Shown piece by piece: positions 35,351 through 43,472 of a stretch of DNA of 49,660 nt; position 1 is the first letter of the stretch; each line of letters starts with the position of its first letter. The position numbers were made by a program, and so were the translations under genes. The notes under the pieces were generated by a model. The model made no database searches. It was not told the DNA's origin and saw nothing but the letters and a program-made list of their open reading frames with translations. Source of the DNA: Bacteroidota bacterium (GTDB taxonomy: Bacteria; Bacteroidota; Bacteroidia; Chitinophagales; Chitinophagaceae); the NCBI GenBank assembly GCA_013286425.1, contig JABDFS010000009.1, positions 76 through 49,735 of the forward strand. Direction: 5' to 3'.

Positions 35351-38077
35351 ATGACCGAAAATTATAAAAAAGCATTGAATCGTATTCAGAAAGCAAAACA
35401 ACAAAATTTGAAAGAATTAGATTTGTCCCAACTAGAATTATCCGAATTTCCAGAAGAAATATCTAATCTAGTAGAATTAACTAAGCTCGATTTAAACGAT
35501 AATCTATTGACTACACTACCAAAATCTATTGGAAACTTGGTTAATTTAAATGAACTCAATTTAATGGAAAATAGCCTTACTGAGATTCCTGAAACAATTC
35601 AAAATCTAAGTCAATTGACTAACTTGAATTTATATGGTAATAATTTAAAGAATGTTCCAAAAGCTATTGCGAAGCTAAATAACTTGACTAATCTTAATTT
35701 AAATAACAATCGTCTTACAGACTTACCTGATTTTATTGGAAATTTAATGAATTTAAAAAGTTTGGCAATAGGGTCAATTGAACTGAATGCAGTTCCTGCA
35801 TTTATTGAAAATTTGACTCAATTAACAGGCCTTTATTTACAAAGTAATCGACTGACTGTCTTACCTGATTTTGTTGGCAAGTTAACTAACTTAACTGAGC
35901 TTAGCTTATATAATAATGAACTTATAAAACTTCCTGAAACATTGGGAAGTTTAAATAAGTTGACGATGCTTCTCCTTAATAATAATAAATTAAACTCATT
36001 ACCAAAATCTATAGAGAACCTAACTAATTTAGAACAGCTTACTTTAACAGAAAATCAGTTTAAGGTGGGCGCAGAAGTATATACCCTACCTGCACAAGAG
36101 CAAATATCAGAAATACTTAAATGGCAACGAGCACAACAGGCGGGAACTTTAATGTCAATTTATGAAGCCAAAGTGATTTTTATTGGCGAAAGCAATTTTG
36201 GGAAAACCCATTTGATTGAATTACTTAAAGATGGCGAGATAAAAAGAAAAATAGCCACGACACATGGAATTGAACGTAGTCATATTTTAATTCCCTATAA
36301 AAATAAAAGCATTACTCTTAATATTTGGGATCTTGGCGGTCAGGAATTCATGCGCAGCACACATCAATTCTTTTTTTCAGAAAGAACTTTATATGTTTTA
36401 GTAACTCTTGCTCGCAGGGAACGTAATGAACTGAATCACTGGTTAAAACTTGCTGATCAATTAGGTAATAAAGCACCCGTACTCGTTGTTATTAATAAAA
36501 TAGACATTGACCCCCACGATTTGGATAGAAAAAGTCTTGAACGCGATTATCCAAATATTGTTGGTTTTGCCCGAACCAGTATCAAAGATTGTAAAGAAGC
36601 AACAGCAAGAAATTCGCTTAATGTTTTAAAAGAAAGAATAATAGAAATTGTAAGCGATGAAGATTTAATGCCTGGAGTTTTTGAGCAACGTCCACCTGAT
36701 TGGTTTATAGTTAAAAAAGAATTAGAAAAACTTGAAGCTAATGGGATTGATTTTATTACCTATGATGAATACAAAAACCTAAAATTCATTAAAGAACTAC
36801 CTGAAGAAGATCGTAAAAGTAACCTCAAGTTACTCAGCATGATCGGTGCTGTTGTTAGTTTTGTAGATGACCCACGTCTAATCGATACTAACGTTATCAA
36901 CCCACAATGGATTATGGATGGTGTATATGCAATCATTAATGATCCCATAGTAAAAGATAGAAATAAGGGTCGACTACTTATTAATGATCTTGAGCGTATA
37001 TTACCGGAACAAAAGTTTCCAAAGGCTAGGCATGCGTATTTATTGGAGCTCATGAAAAAATTTAATCTATGTTATGCAGCAAAAGACCAACTAGATATTT
37101 ATTATATCCCTGATCTTTTTGAAGATATTGAACCAGATTTTGAATGGAATAGTAATGCATCAATGCATTTCCGCTATAATTATGATGACTTTTCACCTGA
37201 TGCATTTATGACACGTTTTATTGTTGAAATGCATCAAGATATGATCGAAGACAAACGCTGGCGAAGTGGTGTTTATATTTCAAACGGATCGTGTTGTGCA
37301 AAAGTTTACCAAACTTATCGTAAGAATTATATACATGTTGAAGTGATAGGAAATAAAGGTGAAGGTCGTAGTTATCTCTATGCAATTCGTGAAATTTTCC
37401 GTAAGCTTCATAAACCCTTTCCACAAATGCAAATCAAGCAGGAAGTATTATATAAAGAGTACTGGATTGATTATTTACAATTAATAAAACTGGAAGATAA
37501 AAACAAATCTTATTATCATATTGAGCTTGATGAAGACCTTCCTGTTACTGATATTTTGAATGGATATTCTACACCAATTGATAGGAAAGGTTCACAAAGG
37601 CATATAAAAATATTTTTAGCATCTTCTGCAGAACTAAAGGAAGAAAGAGAGCAATTTGAAATTTTCATTCATAGGGAAAATCAGCAGCTTTACAAAAAAG
37701 GTATTTTTATTGAATTGATACTTTGGGAGAATTTTATTGACGCAATGTCAAAAACTAGATTACAAGATGAGTACAATAATGTAGTTAAAAACTCAGATAT
37801 TTTTGTAAGCTTATTTTTTACTAAAGTTGGAAAGTACACTAAAGAAGAATTTGAAACTGCTTTTGGCCAATTTAAAAAAACTGGAAACCCTTTAGTGTAC
37901 ACTTATTTTAAAGACGCTCCAATTACAACCGAGAAAATTACAAAAGAGATTAAAGGTCTTTTAGCATTTAGGCAAAAATTGCAGGACTTAGGTCACTTCA
38001 GAACTATCTATAAAAACATCGATGAGTTGAAGTTTCAGTTTAAAAATCAACTTGAAAAAATATTACCAGATTTGTGA
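35351..38077 (+). CDS. LRR-Roc-COR GTPase (Roco protein) with DUF4062/TIR-like C-terminal domain
   Basis: A 908-aa multidomain cytosolic protein. Residues ~18-240 are about ten 23-residue leucine-rich repeats of the LxxLPxxIGNLxNLxxLxLxxN kind. The Roc GTPase follows: G1 GESNFGKT 279-286, G3 DLGGQE 327-332, G4 NKID 382-385. A COR-type dimerisation region spans ~445-740. The end (~750-908) starts HIKIFLASSAELKEEREQF and contains NSDIFVSLFFTKVGKYTKEEFETAF, like DUF4062 or a TIR-related fold as found in bacterial STAND and Roco immune proteins. The likely scheme is LRR sensing, GTPase switch, C-terminal effector. Gene DNA is AT-rich compared with rmuC. Antiphage or self-killing function is inference. 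Confidence 0.88.
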   Translation: MTENYKKALNRIQKAKQQNLKELDLSQLELSEFPEEISNLVELTKLDLNDNLLTTLPKSIGNLVNLNELNLMENSLTEIPETIQNLSQLTNLNLYGNNLKNVPKAIAKLNNLTNLNLNNNRLTDLPDFIGNLMNLKSLAIGSIELNAVPAFIENLTQLTGLYLQSNRLTVLPDFVGKLTNLTELSLYNNELIKLPETLGSLNKLTMLLLNNNKLNSLPKSIENLTNLEQLTLTENQFKVGAEVYTLPAQEQISEILKWQRAQQAGTLMSIYEAKVIFIGESNFGKTHLIELLKDGEIKRKIATTHGIERSHILIPYKNKSITLNIWDLGGQEFMRSTHQFFFSERTLYVLVTLARRERNELNHWLKLADQLGNKAPVLVVINKIDIDPHDLDRKSLERDYPNIVGFARTSIKDCKEATARNSLNVLKERIIEIVSDEDLMPGVFEQRPPDWFIVKKELEKLEANGIDFITYDEYKNLKFIKELPEEDRKSNLKLLSMIGAVVSFVDDPRLIDTNVINPQWIMDGVYAIINDPIVKDRNKGRLLINDLERILPEQKFPKARHAYLLELMKKFNLCYAAKDQLDIYYIPDLFEDIEPDFEWNSNASMHFRYNYDDFSPDAFMTRFIVEMHQDMIEDKRWRSGVYISNGSCCAKVYQTYRKNYIHVEVIGNKGEGRSYLYAIREIFRKLHKPFPQMQIKQEVLYKEYWIDYLQLIKLEDKNKSYYHIELDEDLPVTDILNGYSTPIDRKGSQRHIKIFLASSAELKEEREQFEIFIHRENQQLYKKGIFIELILWENFIDAMSKTRLQDEYNNVVKNSDIFVSLFFTKVGKYTKEEFETAFGQFKKTGNPLVYTYFKDAPITTEKITKEIKGLLAFRQKLQDLGHFRTIYKNIDELKFQFKNQLEKILPDL

Positions 38078-38133
38078 GCAAATGTTTTGTCCCAGCAGGG
38101 TCTCTCTAGTTCGGCGTAGAATGTGCAACTGTT

Positions 38134-38303
38134 TGGCGTAGTCTCCAGACTACGTCAAAGCGTAAGCAATTTTCAGATTTGCGTTTAACTTCCAAAAGAA
38201 AAATGTTAATTGATTCAGGCGTCGACTTATTTGTTGCTTTAATTATTCTAACAATTAAATCAGAGATTTAAAAACACAATAACGTAGTCTGGAGACTACG
38301 CCA
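38134..38303. repeat. Inverted pair of self-palindromic 24-mers
   Basis: GGCGTAGTCTCCAGACTACG at 38135 and CGTAGTCTGGAGACTACGCC at 38283 are reverse complements, and each is a hairpin in itself (GTAGTCT/AGACTAC). They bracket ~125 bases. A related GCCTCCGGGCTACGTC word is at 48305. Confidence 0.8.
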
Positions 38304-38333
38304 AGCATCTACAAAAAATCAATTTCAACCCTT

Positions 38334-38380
38334 CCCCATGTCTCTTTACAAAGCCCTGTCGGTAAGCAAGAACATTGGGA
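38334..38380. repeat. Degenerate hairpin-family member
   Basis: CCCCATGTCTCTTTACAAAG opens it and ACATTGGGAG closes it, with the same TCTCTTnnCAAAGCC inner segment as the elements at 40813, 41389 and 44441. Arms match at about eight of ten positions. Confidence 0.55.
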
Positions 38381-38481
38381 GCAATCTGAGCGCAAAAATC
38401 CGCTCAATTCCTTAACTTCAAATAATATTTATAAATGACTGTAGATGAAAGTATTTATTATATTATAGTAACAATTGAGTT

Positions 38482-39132
38482 ATGATTAAGTCAATACTTA
38501 TGGCAAGTCCAGATGGCCAACCTAGTTCTTTCGGTTTTATAGTATTTATATTAATAGTGTTAGCGTTAATATATTTTCGTTTTGTCGCCCCTCGAAAAAA
38601 CAAATTAGAGAATATTTCAGATAACAAAAAGGTTGAAAATAATTCAGCAAATAAAATTGTTGCTAAACAACAAATTTTTATTAATTATAGGAAAGAAGAT
38701 AGCAGCGGGTATTCGCTTGCATTGTATAATGAGTTGTCAAAATGGTATGATAAAAATACAATATTTAAGGACTTTCATAACATTGAGCCCGGTGAAGATT
38801 TTGAAGAAGCAATTGACAATGCGCTTAATTCTTGCAGCATTTTGCTTGTAATTATTAGTGATAGGTGGTGTGAAATTTTAAATAAAAGAGCCAATAGTAT
38901 TTCTAATGATTTTGTAAAATTAGAAATAGCAACAGCGTTATCAAAAAATATATATATAATACCAATTACATTAAATGGTGCAACTATGCCTACAGAAATA
39001 GAGCTGCCAGACGATTTAAAAAACCTAATTCGTAGACAGTATCTAAATATTGATCAAACCAGATTTGAGATTGATATAAGAAAACTTGTGCAAATAATCG
39101 ATAAAAGATTAAATATTCAGCGTGCCGTTTAA
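38482..39132 (+). CDS. Membrane-anchored TIR-domain protein
   Basis: A 216-aa protein with one membrane helix (~17-35, FGFIVFILIVLALIYFRF), a short linker, then a TIR domain from ~64: QQIFINYRKEDSSGYSLALY, NTIFKDFHNIEPGEDFEEAI, SCSILLVIISDRWCEIL and FVKLEIATALSKNIYIIPI. E148 in the KLEIATAL helix is where TIR NADases carry the catalytic Glu, so an enzyme is likely. The helix would place the domain in the cytosol. Its neighbour 404 bases upstream is the Roco/TIR-like protein; spacer repeats suggest separate promoters. A defence role is inference; a scaffold role is possible. Confidence 0.88.
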   Translation: MIKSILMASPDGQPSSFGFIVFILIVLALIYFRFVAPRKNKLENISDNKKVENNSANKIVAKQQIFINYRKEDSSGYSLALYNELSKWYDKNTIFKDFHNIEPGEDFEEAIDNALNSCSILLVIISDRWCEILNKRANSISNDFVKLEIATALSKNIYIIPITLNGATMPTEIELPDDLKNLIRRQYLNIDQTRFEIDIRKLVQIIDKRLNIQRAV

Positions 39133-39560
39133 ATCCCGTTGCAATCCCGTATCTATCTTAAAGTTTGTAACTTTTATTAAGCATTCACAATACAATAAGA
39201 GAAGTTTAAAACTTCAAAATAAATCAAGCGAAGTTGCAAATTTTTCTTAGCCTTCTAACAATCATTTTGGTGCTAATTCAATTAAACATTTCCTGTTATA
39301 ATAAAATCTTGCACTGCTATACAAATAATCTTTTGCATGTTCAACGATGCCTGCACGAACAGGATTGTTGTGTATATAATCTGTTCTTTGCCGCCACATT
39401 TTTTCCAGCTCGGCGAAGTGTTCGGGTGTCTCGGCAAAGTTTGCAACTTCTCCGCATCTATCCTAAAGTTTGTAACTTTTATTAGGCATTCAACAATACA
39501 ATTAAGAGAAGTTTAAAACTTCAAAATAAATCAAGGAAAGTATAATATTCAGAAAAAAAC
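39133..39560. other. Repeat-filled spacer with RAYT stump
   Basis: 39156-39260 and 39409-39540 carry the same palindrome-rich sequence (AAAGTTTGTAACTTT, GAAGTTTAAAACTTC and related words) on either side of a transposase stump. No other gene is seen. Confidence 0.7.
39262..39411 (-). pseudogene. 3' stump of a RAYT-type (Y1) transposase, copy 1
   Basis: Reads ELEKMWRQRTDYIHNNPVRA, then GIVEHAKDYLYSSARFYY and NRKCLIELAPK-stop, the C-terminal end of REP-associated tyrosine transposases. The HUH catalytic half is missing. Two other stumps (41043 and 45186) end at the same stop codon. Confidence 0.85.
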
Positions 39561-39581
39561 ATGTTGTTACTTTATAACATG

Positions 39582-40223
39582 TTGAGGTGTTTTTTTATAA
39601 TGACAATTTTTTTTAGCAATGCTGTATTTGCACAGGAAATAAACCAGGAAAGCTATAAAATATATTCCTCATTAATCAAGTCTAAGATTCGGAATTCGAG
39701 TAAAGCAAATGTGGTCTTAAAAAAATTAGTAACAGATACACTTGATTTTTTTGAACTCAGAAATATAATAAACCTTATTCAACATGAAAAAGAAGAACTA
39801 TATTTTTCTCAATACAGCATTCTGCCCGATTTAGAATATAGTAATCAAAAAATTGACAGTTTAACCAAACAGCAAATATTAAATTTCTATTCTATTGCAT
39901 ATGAAGGGGGCACATTAGAAAACTTATTTGATGTTAATTCAAAAATTATTTTAGTAAAAAAATTACCTGATGCCAGGTATGGAAAAAATTATTATCACCG
40001 TATTATTAAACGTTGGCATAAATTCTATGAAAAATATCCGGACGCTGGATTTGTCTTTAGATTTTCAAAAATTTATTTTCCGGAAAAAAATAAAATTGCA
40101 ATTTTTATGTATGCTTATGGTGGAAAAGGGTTTATGGGAGGAACAGCACTTACAATAATGGAACGTAAAGAAGATGAGTGGAGCATAAAATATGAACTTG
40201 ATTTAAGCAATCAGACAGATTAA
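39582..40223 (+). CDS. Secreted protein of unknown function
   Basis: About 213 aa with a signal peptide (start at 39582, MLRCFFIMTIFFSNAVFAQ; an upstream ATG at 39561 is also in frame). The mature part is Lys/Ile/Tyr-rich and mixed alpha-beta: helical first half, then strands FVFRFSKIYFPEKNKIAIFM, GGKGFMGGTALTIMER and WSIKYELDLS, which looks like a short beta-sheet end domain. I do not recognise the family. It lies alone between repeat blocks; low GC and lack of neighbours suggest an accessory gene. Confidence 0.65.
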   Translation: MRCFFIMTIFFSNAVFAQEINQESYKIYSSLIKSKIRNSSKANVVLKKLVTDTLDFFELRNIINLIQHEKEELYFSQYSILPDLEYSNQKIDSLTKQQILNFYSIAYEGGTLENLFDVNSKIILVKKLPDARYGKNYYHRIIKRWHKFYEKYPDAGFVFRFSKIYFPEKNKIAIFMYAYGGKGFMGGTALTIMERKEDEWSIKYELDLSNQTD

Positions 40224-40320
40224 ATTCCATGGTTCGGCTAAATGTTCGGGTGTCTGGATGAAGTTTCAATATGCAGGTTACTTATTAGCTAATTCATCAA
40301 ACATTTTTATCCTGCTCTTC

Positions 40321-40696
40321 CGCCTTTGTTGGTGTTGTCACCAACAAGGATTTCATAAACGAAATCATTATTCATATAATCGAATTCGTTGGTCACAAGA
40401 CCAACGAAGGCATCGATCAAATTTGTATCTTCTATACATGAAATATAATCTTGCGTTGGGCGAGGTGTTCGGTCGTTCGGGAGATAATTTAAAGATTTTA
40501 TTACTCTCCGCCTTTGTTGGTGTTGTCACCAACAAGGATTTCATAAACGAAATCATTATTCATATAATCGAATTCGTTGGTTACAAGACCAACGAAGGCA
40601 TCGATCAAATTTGTATCTTCTATACATGAAATATAATCTTGCGTTGGACGAAGTGTTCGGTCGTTCGGGAGATAATTTAAAGATTTTATTACTCTA
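40321..40696 (+). repeat. Two tandem 188-bp REP/BIME-like units
   Basis: Units 40321-40508 and 40509-40696 are nearly identical. Each holds a first hairpin (TTGTTGGTG / CACCAACAA), the phrase ATTTCATAAACGAAATCATT, a second hairpin (CGTTGGTC / GACCAACG), and a degenerate copy of the RAYT gene start (ACATGAAATATAAT). The same modules surround the intact RAYT at 45904-46333. Confidence 0.9.
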
Positions 40697-40735
40697 TACC
40701 TGAGCTATAGCTGACTTATACCTGAGTTATAGCCG

Positions 40736-40863
40736 AGTTATAGCTGATGAACTCCCATGTTAAAGGCATGTAGACCTATGCCAGAACAATAGATAATGCG
40801 TATTTCTCTTCTCCGCACAGTCTCTTTAAAGGCTAGTGTGTGCAGGCTAAAAGGACTGTGCGG
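40736..40863. repeat. Composite repeat P1 with 10-bp-arm hairpin
   Basis: 40736-40805 (AGTTATAGCTGATGAAC...AGATAATGCGTATT) matches 41303-41371. It is followed by a hairpin with arms CCGCACAGTC (40813-40822) and GACTGTGCGG (40854-40863), whose inner part contains TCTCTTTAAAGGC and GTGTGCAGGC. Confidence 0.85.
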
Positions 40864-40882
40864 CTTCATGCGTACAATCCCT

Positions 40883-41280
40883 AGCTCGGCGAAGTGTTCG
40901 GTGTCTCGGCGAAGTTTGCAACTTCGCCGCATCTATCTTAAAGTTTGTAACTTTTATTAAGCATTCAACAATACAATAAGAGAAGTTTAAAACTTCAAAA
41001 TAAATCAAGCGAAGTTGCAAACTTCGCTTAGCCTTCTAACAATCATTTTGGTGCTAATTCAATTAAACATTTCCTGTTATAATAAAATCTTACGCTGCTA
41101 TACAAATAGTCTTCTGCATGTTCAACGATGCCTGCACGAACAGGATTGTTGTGTATATAATCTGTTCTTTGCCGCCACATTTTTTCATAACTCAATTCAA
41201 CTGCATGATAACCTAGCTCGGCGCAGTGTTCGGGTGTTCGACCAGTTTGCAACTTCTTTTACCTATTAAGCAGGCAAGAA
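40883..41280 (-). repeat. Palindrome-rich repeat flanking RAYT stump 2
   Basis: CTCGGCGAAGT, GAAGTTTGCAACTTC, AAAGTTTGTAACTTT, GAAGTTTAAAACTTC and GAAGTTGCAAACTTC follow one another beside the transposase stump. The same series lies at 39156-39540 and, shortened, at 43210-43305 and 45078-45185. These look like the REP sequences of this RAYT family. Confidence 0.8.
41043..41213 (-). pseudogene. 3' stump of a RAYT-type (Y1) transposase, copy 2
   Basis: Reads GYHAVELSYEKMWRQRTDYI, then HNNPVRAGIVEHAEDYLYSS and VRFYYNRKCLIELAPK-stop. It is slightly longer at the N-terminal side than copy 1, and again without the HUH half. Confidence 0.88.
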
Positions 41281-41302
41281 GTTAGAGACTTCGGTGTAGT
41301 GA

Positions 41303-41436
41303 AGTTATAGCTGATAAACTACCATGTTAAAGGCATGTAGACCCATGCCAGATCAATAGATAATGCGTATTTATGCTGTCTTCCTTCTCCGAATGTCTCT
41401 TACAAAGCCTACTGCGCACAGCCAAAGGACATTCGG
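41303..41436. repeat. Composite repeat P2 with 9-bp-arm hairpin
   Basis: Same layout as 40736-40863. Here the hairpin arms are CCGAATGTC (41389-41397) and GACATTCGG (41428-41436), with TCTCTTACAAAGCC inside. Confidence 0.85.
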
Positions 41437-41605
41437 CCTAGAAACACAAAAGCCCATAACTTTCTTCTTAGAAATTGAAACCTTCAGTCATAGTACGTTG
41501 TTTATAGCACTACGGATAATTCTAACCACTTTACCTGAGCGAGTATTAAAACAAACAAAGCAAGCCCCACAATAGGTGCCTTGTAATGTATATACGGATT
41601 AGTAA

Positions 41606-41821
41606 TTAAACTGATTTCCTGGCAGTGGCTACAAGCACTATACCACCAACCAATAATATGGCGCCTGCATAAGGAGGCCAGTTAACTGATTTTTGCTTAT
41701 CTGCAGATATTTGTATTGGCCCTGCGTCAACTACTTTTTCTCTTTTTGTGTAGGAGAAGCCTGTCCATATTAGCATTACAATGCCGATAACGATTAATAC
41801 AAGTCCTATTGTTCTGTTCAT
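41606..41821 (-). CDS. Small two-helix membrane protein (DUF3185-like)
   Basis: 71 aa with two membrane helices: MNRTIGLVLIVIGIVMLIWT at the N-terminus and YAGAILLVGGIVLVAT near the end, joined by a ~25-residue polar loop (YTKREKVVDAGPIQISADKQ). This layout, with GLVLIVIGI and a second Gly-rich helix, is that of DUF3185-type proteins of unknown function. It is divergent from the LamG lipoprotein. Confidence 0.75.
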   Translation of the reverse strand: MNRTIGLVLIVIGIVMLIWTGFSYTKREKVVDAGPIQISADKQKSVNWPPYAGAILLVGGIVLVATARKSV

Positions 41822-42013
41822 AGTTATAAGGTTATATCAATCACTAAAAGAATTATGCCAAAAAATTTCAGTGAATACTTTTTTCTCTTTCGAATGTATA
41901 TTCAGCAACGTCATGTGTGTAAGCAAACACATCGCGGGAAACAGGAAAAGAAGTATAAAAAAGTACTTATATTTATAATAGCACTTTCTAATTATAAAGA
42001 AAATCTACGCACC

Positions 42014-42673
42014 ATGAAAATTAAATGCTGTTTTATTGTAACCCTGGCAGCAGCGCTGGTTGTGGTTTTCTCAGGTTGTTCAAAAACAGCTCCACAAAAA
42101 CAATCCACTTTAATTGCATGCTATCCTTTAATAAGTGATGGCGTTGACAGTATGGGGCTTAACCCTGCTATGACTTTGGAAAATGCTCCGTTTGAAAAAG
42201 GTGGAGTTTACTGCAATGGAATTTATCCTGGTTCAAATCCGGGTTCTTATGTTGCCGCAACTCCATCCATTAATTTACTGAACACGAAATCCTTTTCTGT
42301 AAGCATGGATTTTTTTGTATCAGAAATAAAAACCCAGCCTGTCTGGATTATTGGTAGTAGTGGCAGATGGATAGGGTTTTACCTGAAGGCTGATGGCACT
42401 GTTGCATTATTATATAATAATTGGGACTACTTAACAACCTCAATAACTTATTCAGTAAATGAATGGCACAATGCGAAAATTTCCTTTGATGGCACTACGG
42501 CAAATATATTTCTTGATAGCAGTTTAGCTGGTTCGCTGAAATTTGGTAATGGCTATGTTGAATTGAACGGACCGGATACTCAAACTGATACTGACATAGA
42601 AACTATTAATTACAGCAACGGTGACGCATTTGAGGGCTATGTAAAAGATTTGAAAGTTTATAACCTGCAATAA
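42014..42673 (+). CDS. LamG/concanavalin-like lipoprotein
   Basis: A 219-aa lipoprotein; the start at 42014 (MKIKCCFIVTLAAALVVVFSGC) gives an ideal signal with lipobox VFSGCSK, while the frame upstream to 41855 is not needed. The body is a laminin-G-3/concanavalin-A-like jelly roll: SFSVSMDFFVSEIKTQPVWIIG, WIGFYLKADGTVALLYNN, EWHNAKISFDGTTANIFLDS, and the final FEGYVKDLKVYNL. It probably binds a carbohydrate or protein at the cell surface; no catalytic residues are recognised. It stands alone between repeats. Confidence 0.82.
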   Translation: MKIKCCFIVTLAAALVVVFSGCSKTAPQKQSTLIACYPLISDGVDSMGLNPAMTLENAPFEKGGVYCNGIYPGSNPGSYVAATPSINLLNTKSFSVSMDFFVSEIKTQPVWIIGSSGRWIGFYLKADGTVALLYNNWDYLTTSITYSVNEWHNAKISFDGTTANIFLDSSLAGSLKFGNGYVELNGPDTQTDTDIETINYSNGDAFEGYVKDLKVYNLQ

Positions 42674-43043
42674 GCAACCCTCGCCCTTGTTGGTGTTGTG
42701 AGGTTGACCGAGAATAATTTTTTACACTGTTTGCTTTTTTTAGTGAGTAATTAAATAACTAATTGCTAAAAATAATAATATTTATTAGAAAAGTTATTGG
42801 TTGTCTTTTTACCCTCAGCCCGCCCTTGTTGGGGTATCTTCTTATCTTGTTTGTAACAACATCAACAAGGGATTCAATAAAAGAATCATATCCATTTTAA
42901 TCAATGAAGGCATAACAAATCGGAACTTTAAAACATGATGAGATAAAAACTGCTATTGAATTCCGCAACAATAATTTTCTAAGATACTAAGTATAACAAC
43001 CTACTTTTATCGGAGATTTGAAACCACATTACTTAAAAAATTT
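42674..43043. other. Spacer with decayed REP-like hairpins
   Basis: CCCTTGTTGGTGTTGT at 42684 and CCCTTGTTGGGG...ACAACATCAACAAGGG with ATTCAATAAAAGAATCAT at 42830-42895 are worn copies of the RAYT-associated hairpin unit. The final ~100 bases should hold the tatA promoter; none is clear. Confidence 0.6.
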
Positions 43044-43199
43044 ATGGGTATAGAAGAAATAATATTAATAGCCCTGGTGCTTTTGGTTTTGTTTGGCGCA
43101 AAAAGAATTCCCGAAATGATGAAGGGCATAGGAAAAGGAATCAGCCAGTTCAACGAAGAAAAGAATGCTACGGATGACAAAGAGGATGAGAAGGATTAA
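43044..43199 (+). CDS. tatA: Twin-arginine translocase subunit TatA
   Basis: 51 aa: a short N-terminal membrane helix (IEEIILIALVLLVLFG) followed by the TatA hallmark FGAKRIPEMMKGIGKGI and an acidic, Lys-rich tail. TatA forms the channel that exports folded proteins. No tatC is in the window, so the rest of the system lies elsewhere. It is below most ORF length cut-offs. Its position inside a repeat-rich region, away from partners, is unusual; an extra TatA-like copy is possible. Confidence 0.93.
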   Translation: MGIEEIILIALVLLVLFGAKRIPEMMKGIGKGISQFNEEKNATDDKEDEKD

Positions 43200-43209
43200 T
43201 TGATGATTT

Positions 43210-43436
43210 CCCCGGCTCGGCGAAGATTCGGGTGTCTCAGCGAAGTTTCCGCCACGGCGGACAAGTGTAACTTCGCCGCATCTGTCTTAAAGTTTATAAC
43301 TTTTATTCCTCCATCTGGCGCAAGTATAAGCCGCAGACCTTTTGAGCGCAACTACATGTGCGTTGCTTTGTAAAGTGTAAATACAATAAGCACAAACTAG
43401 CCTGTCTGCTTAGCATCGTTACTTATACTTGCGCTG
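43210..43436. repeat. Partial palindrome-rich repeat and a 13-bp inverted pair
   Basis: 43210-43305 is a copy of the CTCGGCGAAG...AAAGTTTATAACTTT series; it contains an extra CCGCCACGGCGGACAAGTG that breaks GAAGTTT from AACTTC. From 43318, GGCGCAAGTATAAG is answered by CTTATACTTGCGC at 43423, spanning ~115 bases with no recognisable gene. Confidence 0.75.
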
Positions 43437-43472
43437 GTTTGTGAATAAAATCTCAAATACTCACATGTTTCA

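Larger units (their letters stand above)
38078..38481. other. Repeat-bearing spacer between Roco and TIR genes
   Basis: No gene is seen. It holds two mirror copies of a 24-base palindrome (38134 and 38281) and a member of the C/G-ended hairpin family (38334-38380). The last ~80 bases are AT-rich and may hold the TIR gene promoter. Confidence 0.65.
40224..41605. other. 1.4-kb gene-free repeat block
   Basis: This stretch is made of repeats: the 188-bp tandem pair (40321-40696), short GAGTTATAGC-type tandem words (40694-40747), a 70-base word repeated at 40736 and 41303, two covarying hairpins (40813 and 41389), and the RAYT stump with its flanks (40883-41280). From about 41440 to 41605 I see nothing. 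Small open frames in it lie in repeat DNA. Confidence 0.75.

Noticed and set aside
35351-39132. Claiming a known named antiphage system
   Set aside because: Domains fit immune proteins, but I cannot match the pair to any established system from sequence alone.
40258-40629. 123-codon frame over the 188-bp tandem units
   Set aside because: It encodes the hairpins (CWCCHQQG-type reading) and has no sign of being a protein.
40321-40696. Possible CRISPR or integron array
   Set aside because: Only two long, nearly identical units with hairpins; no unique spacers, integrase or attC-type sites.
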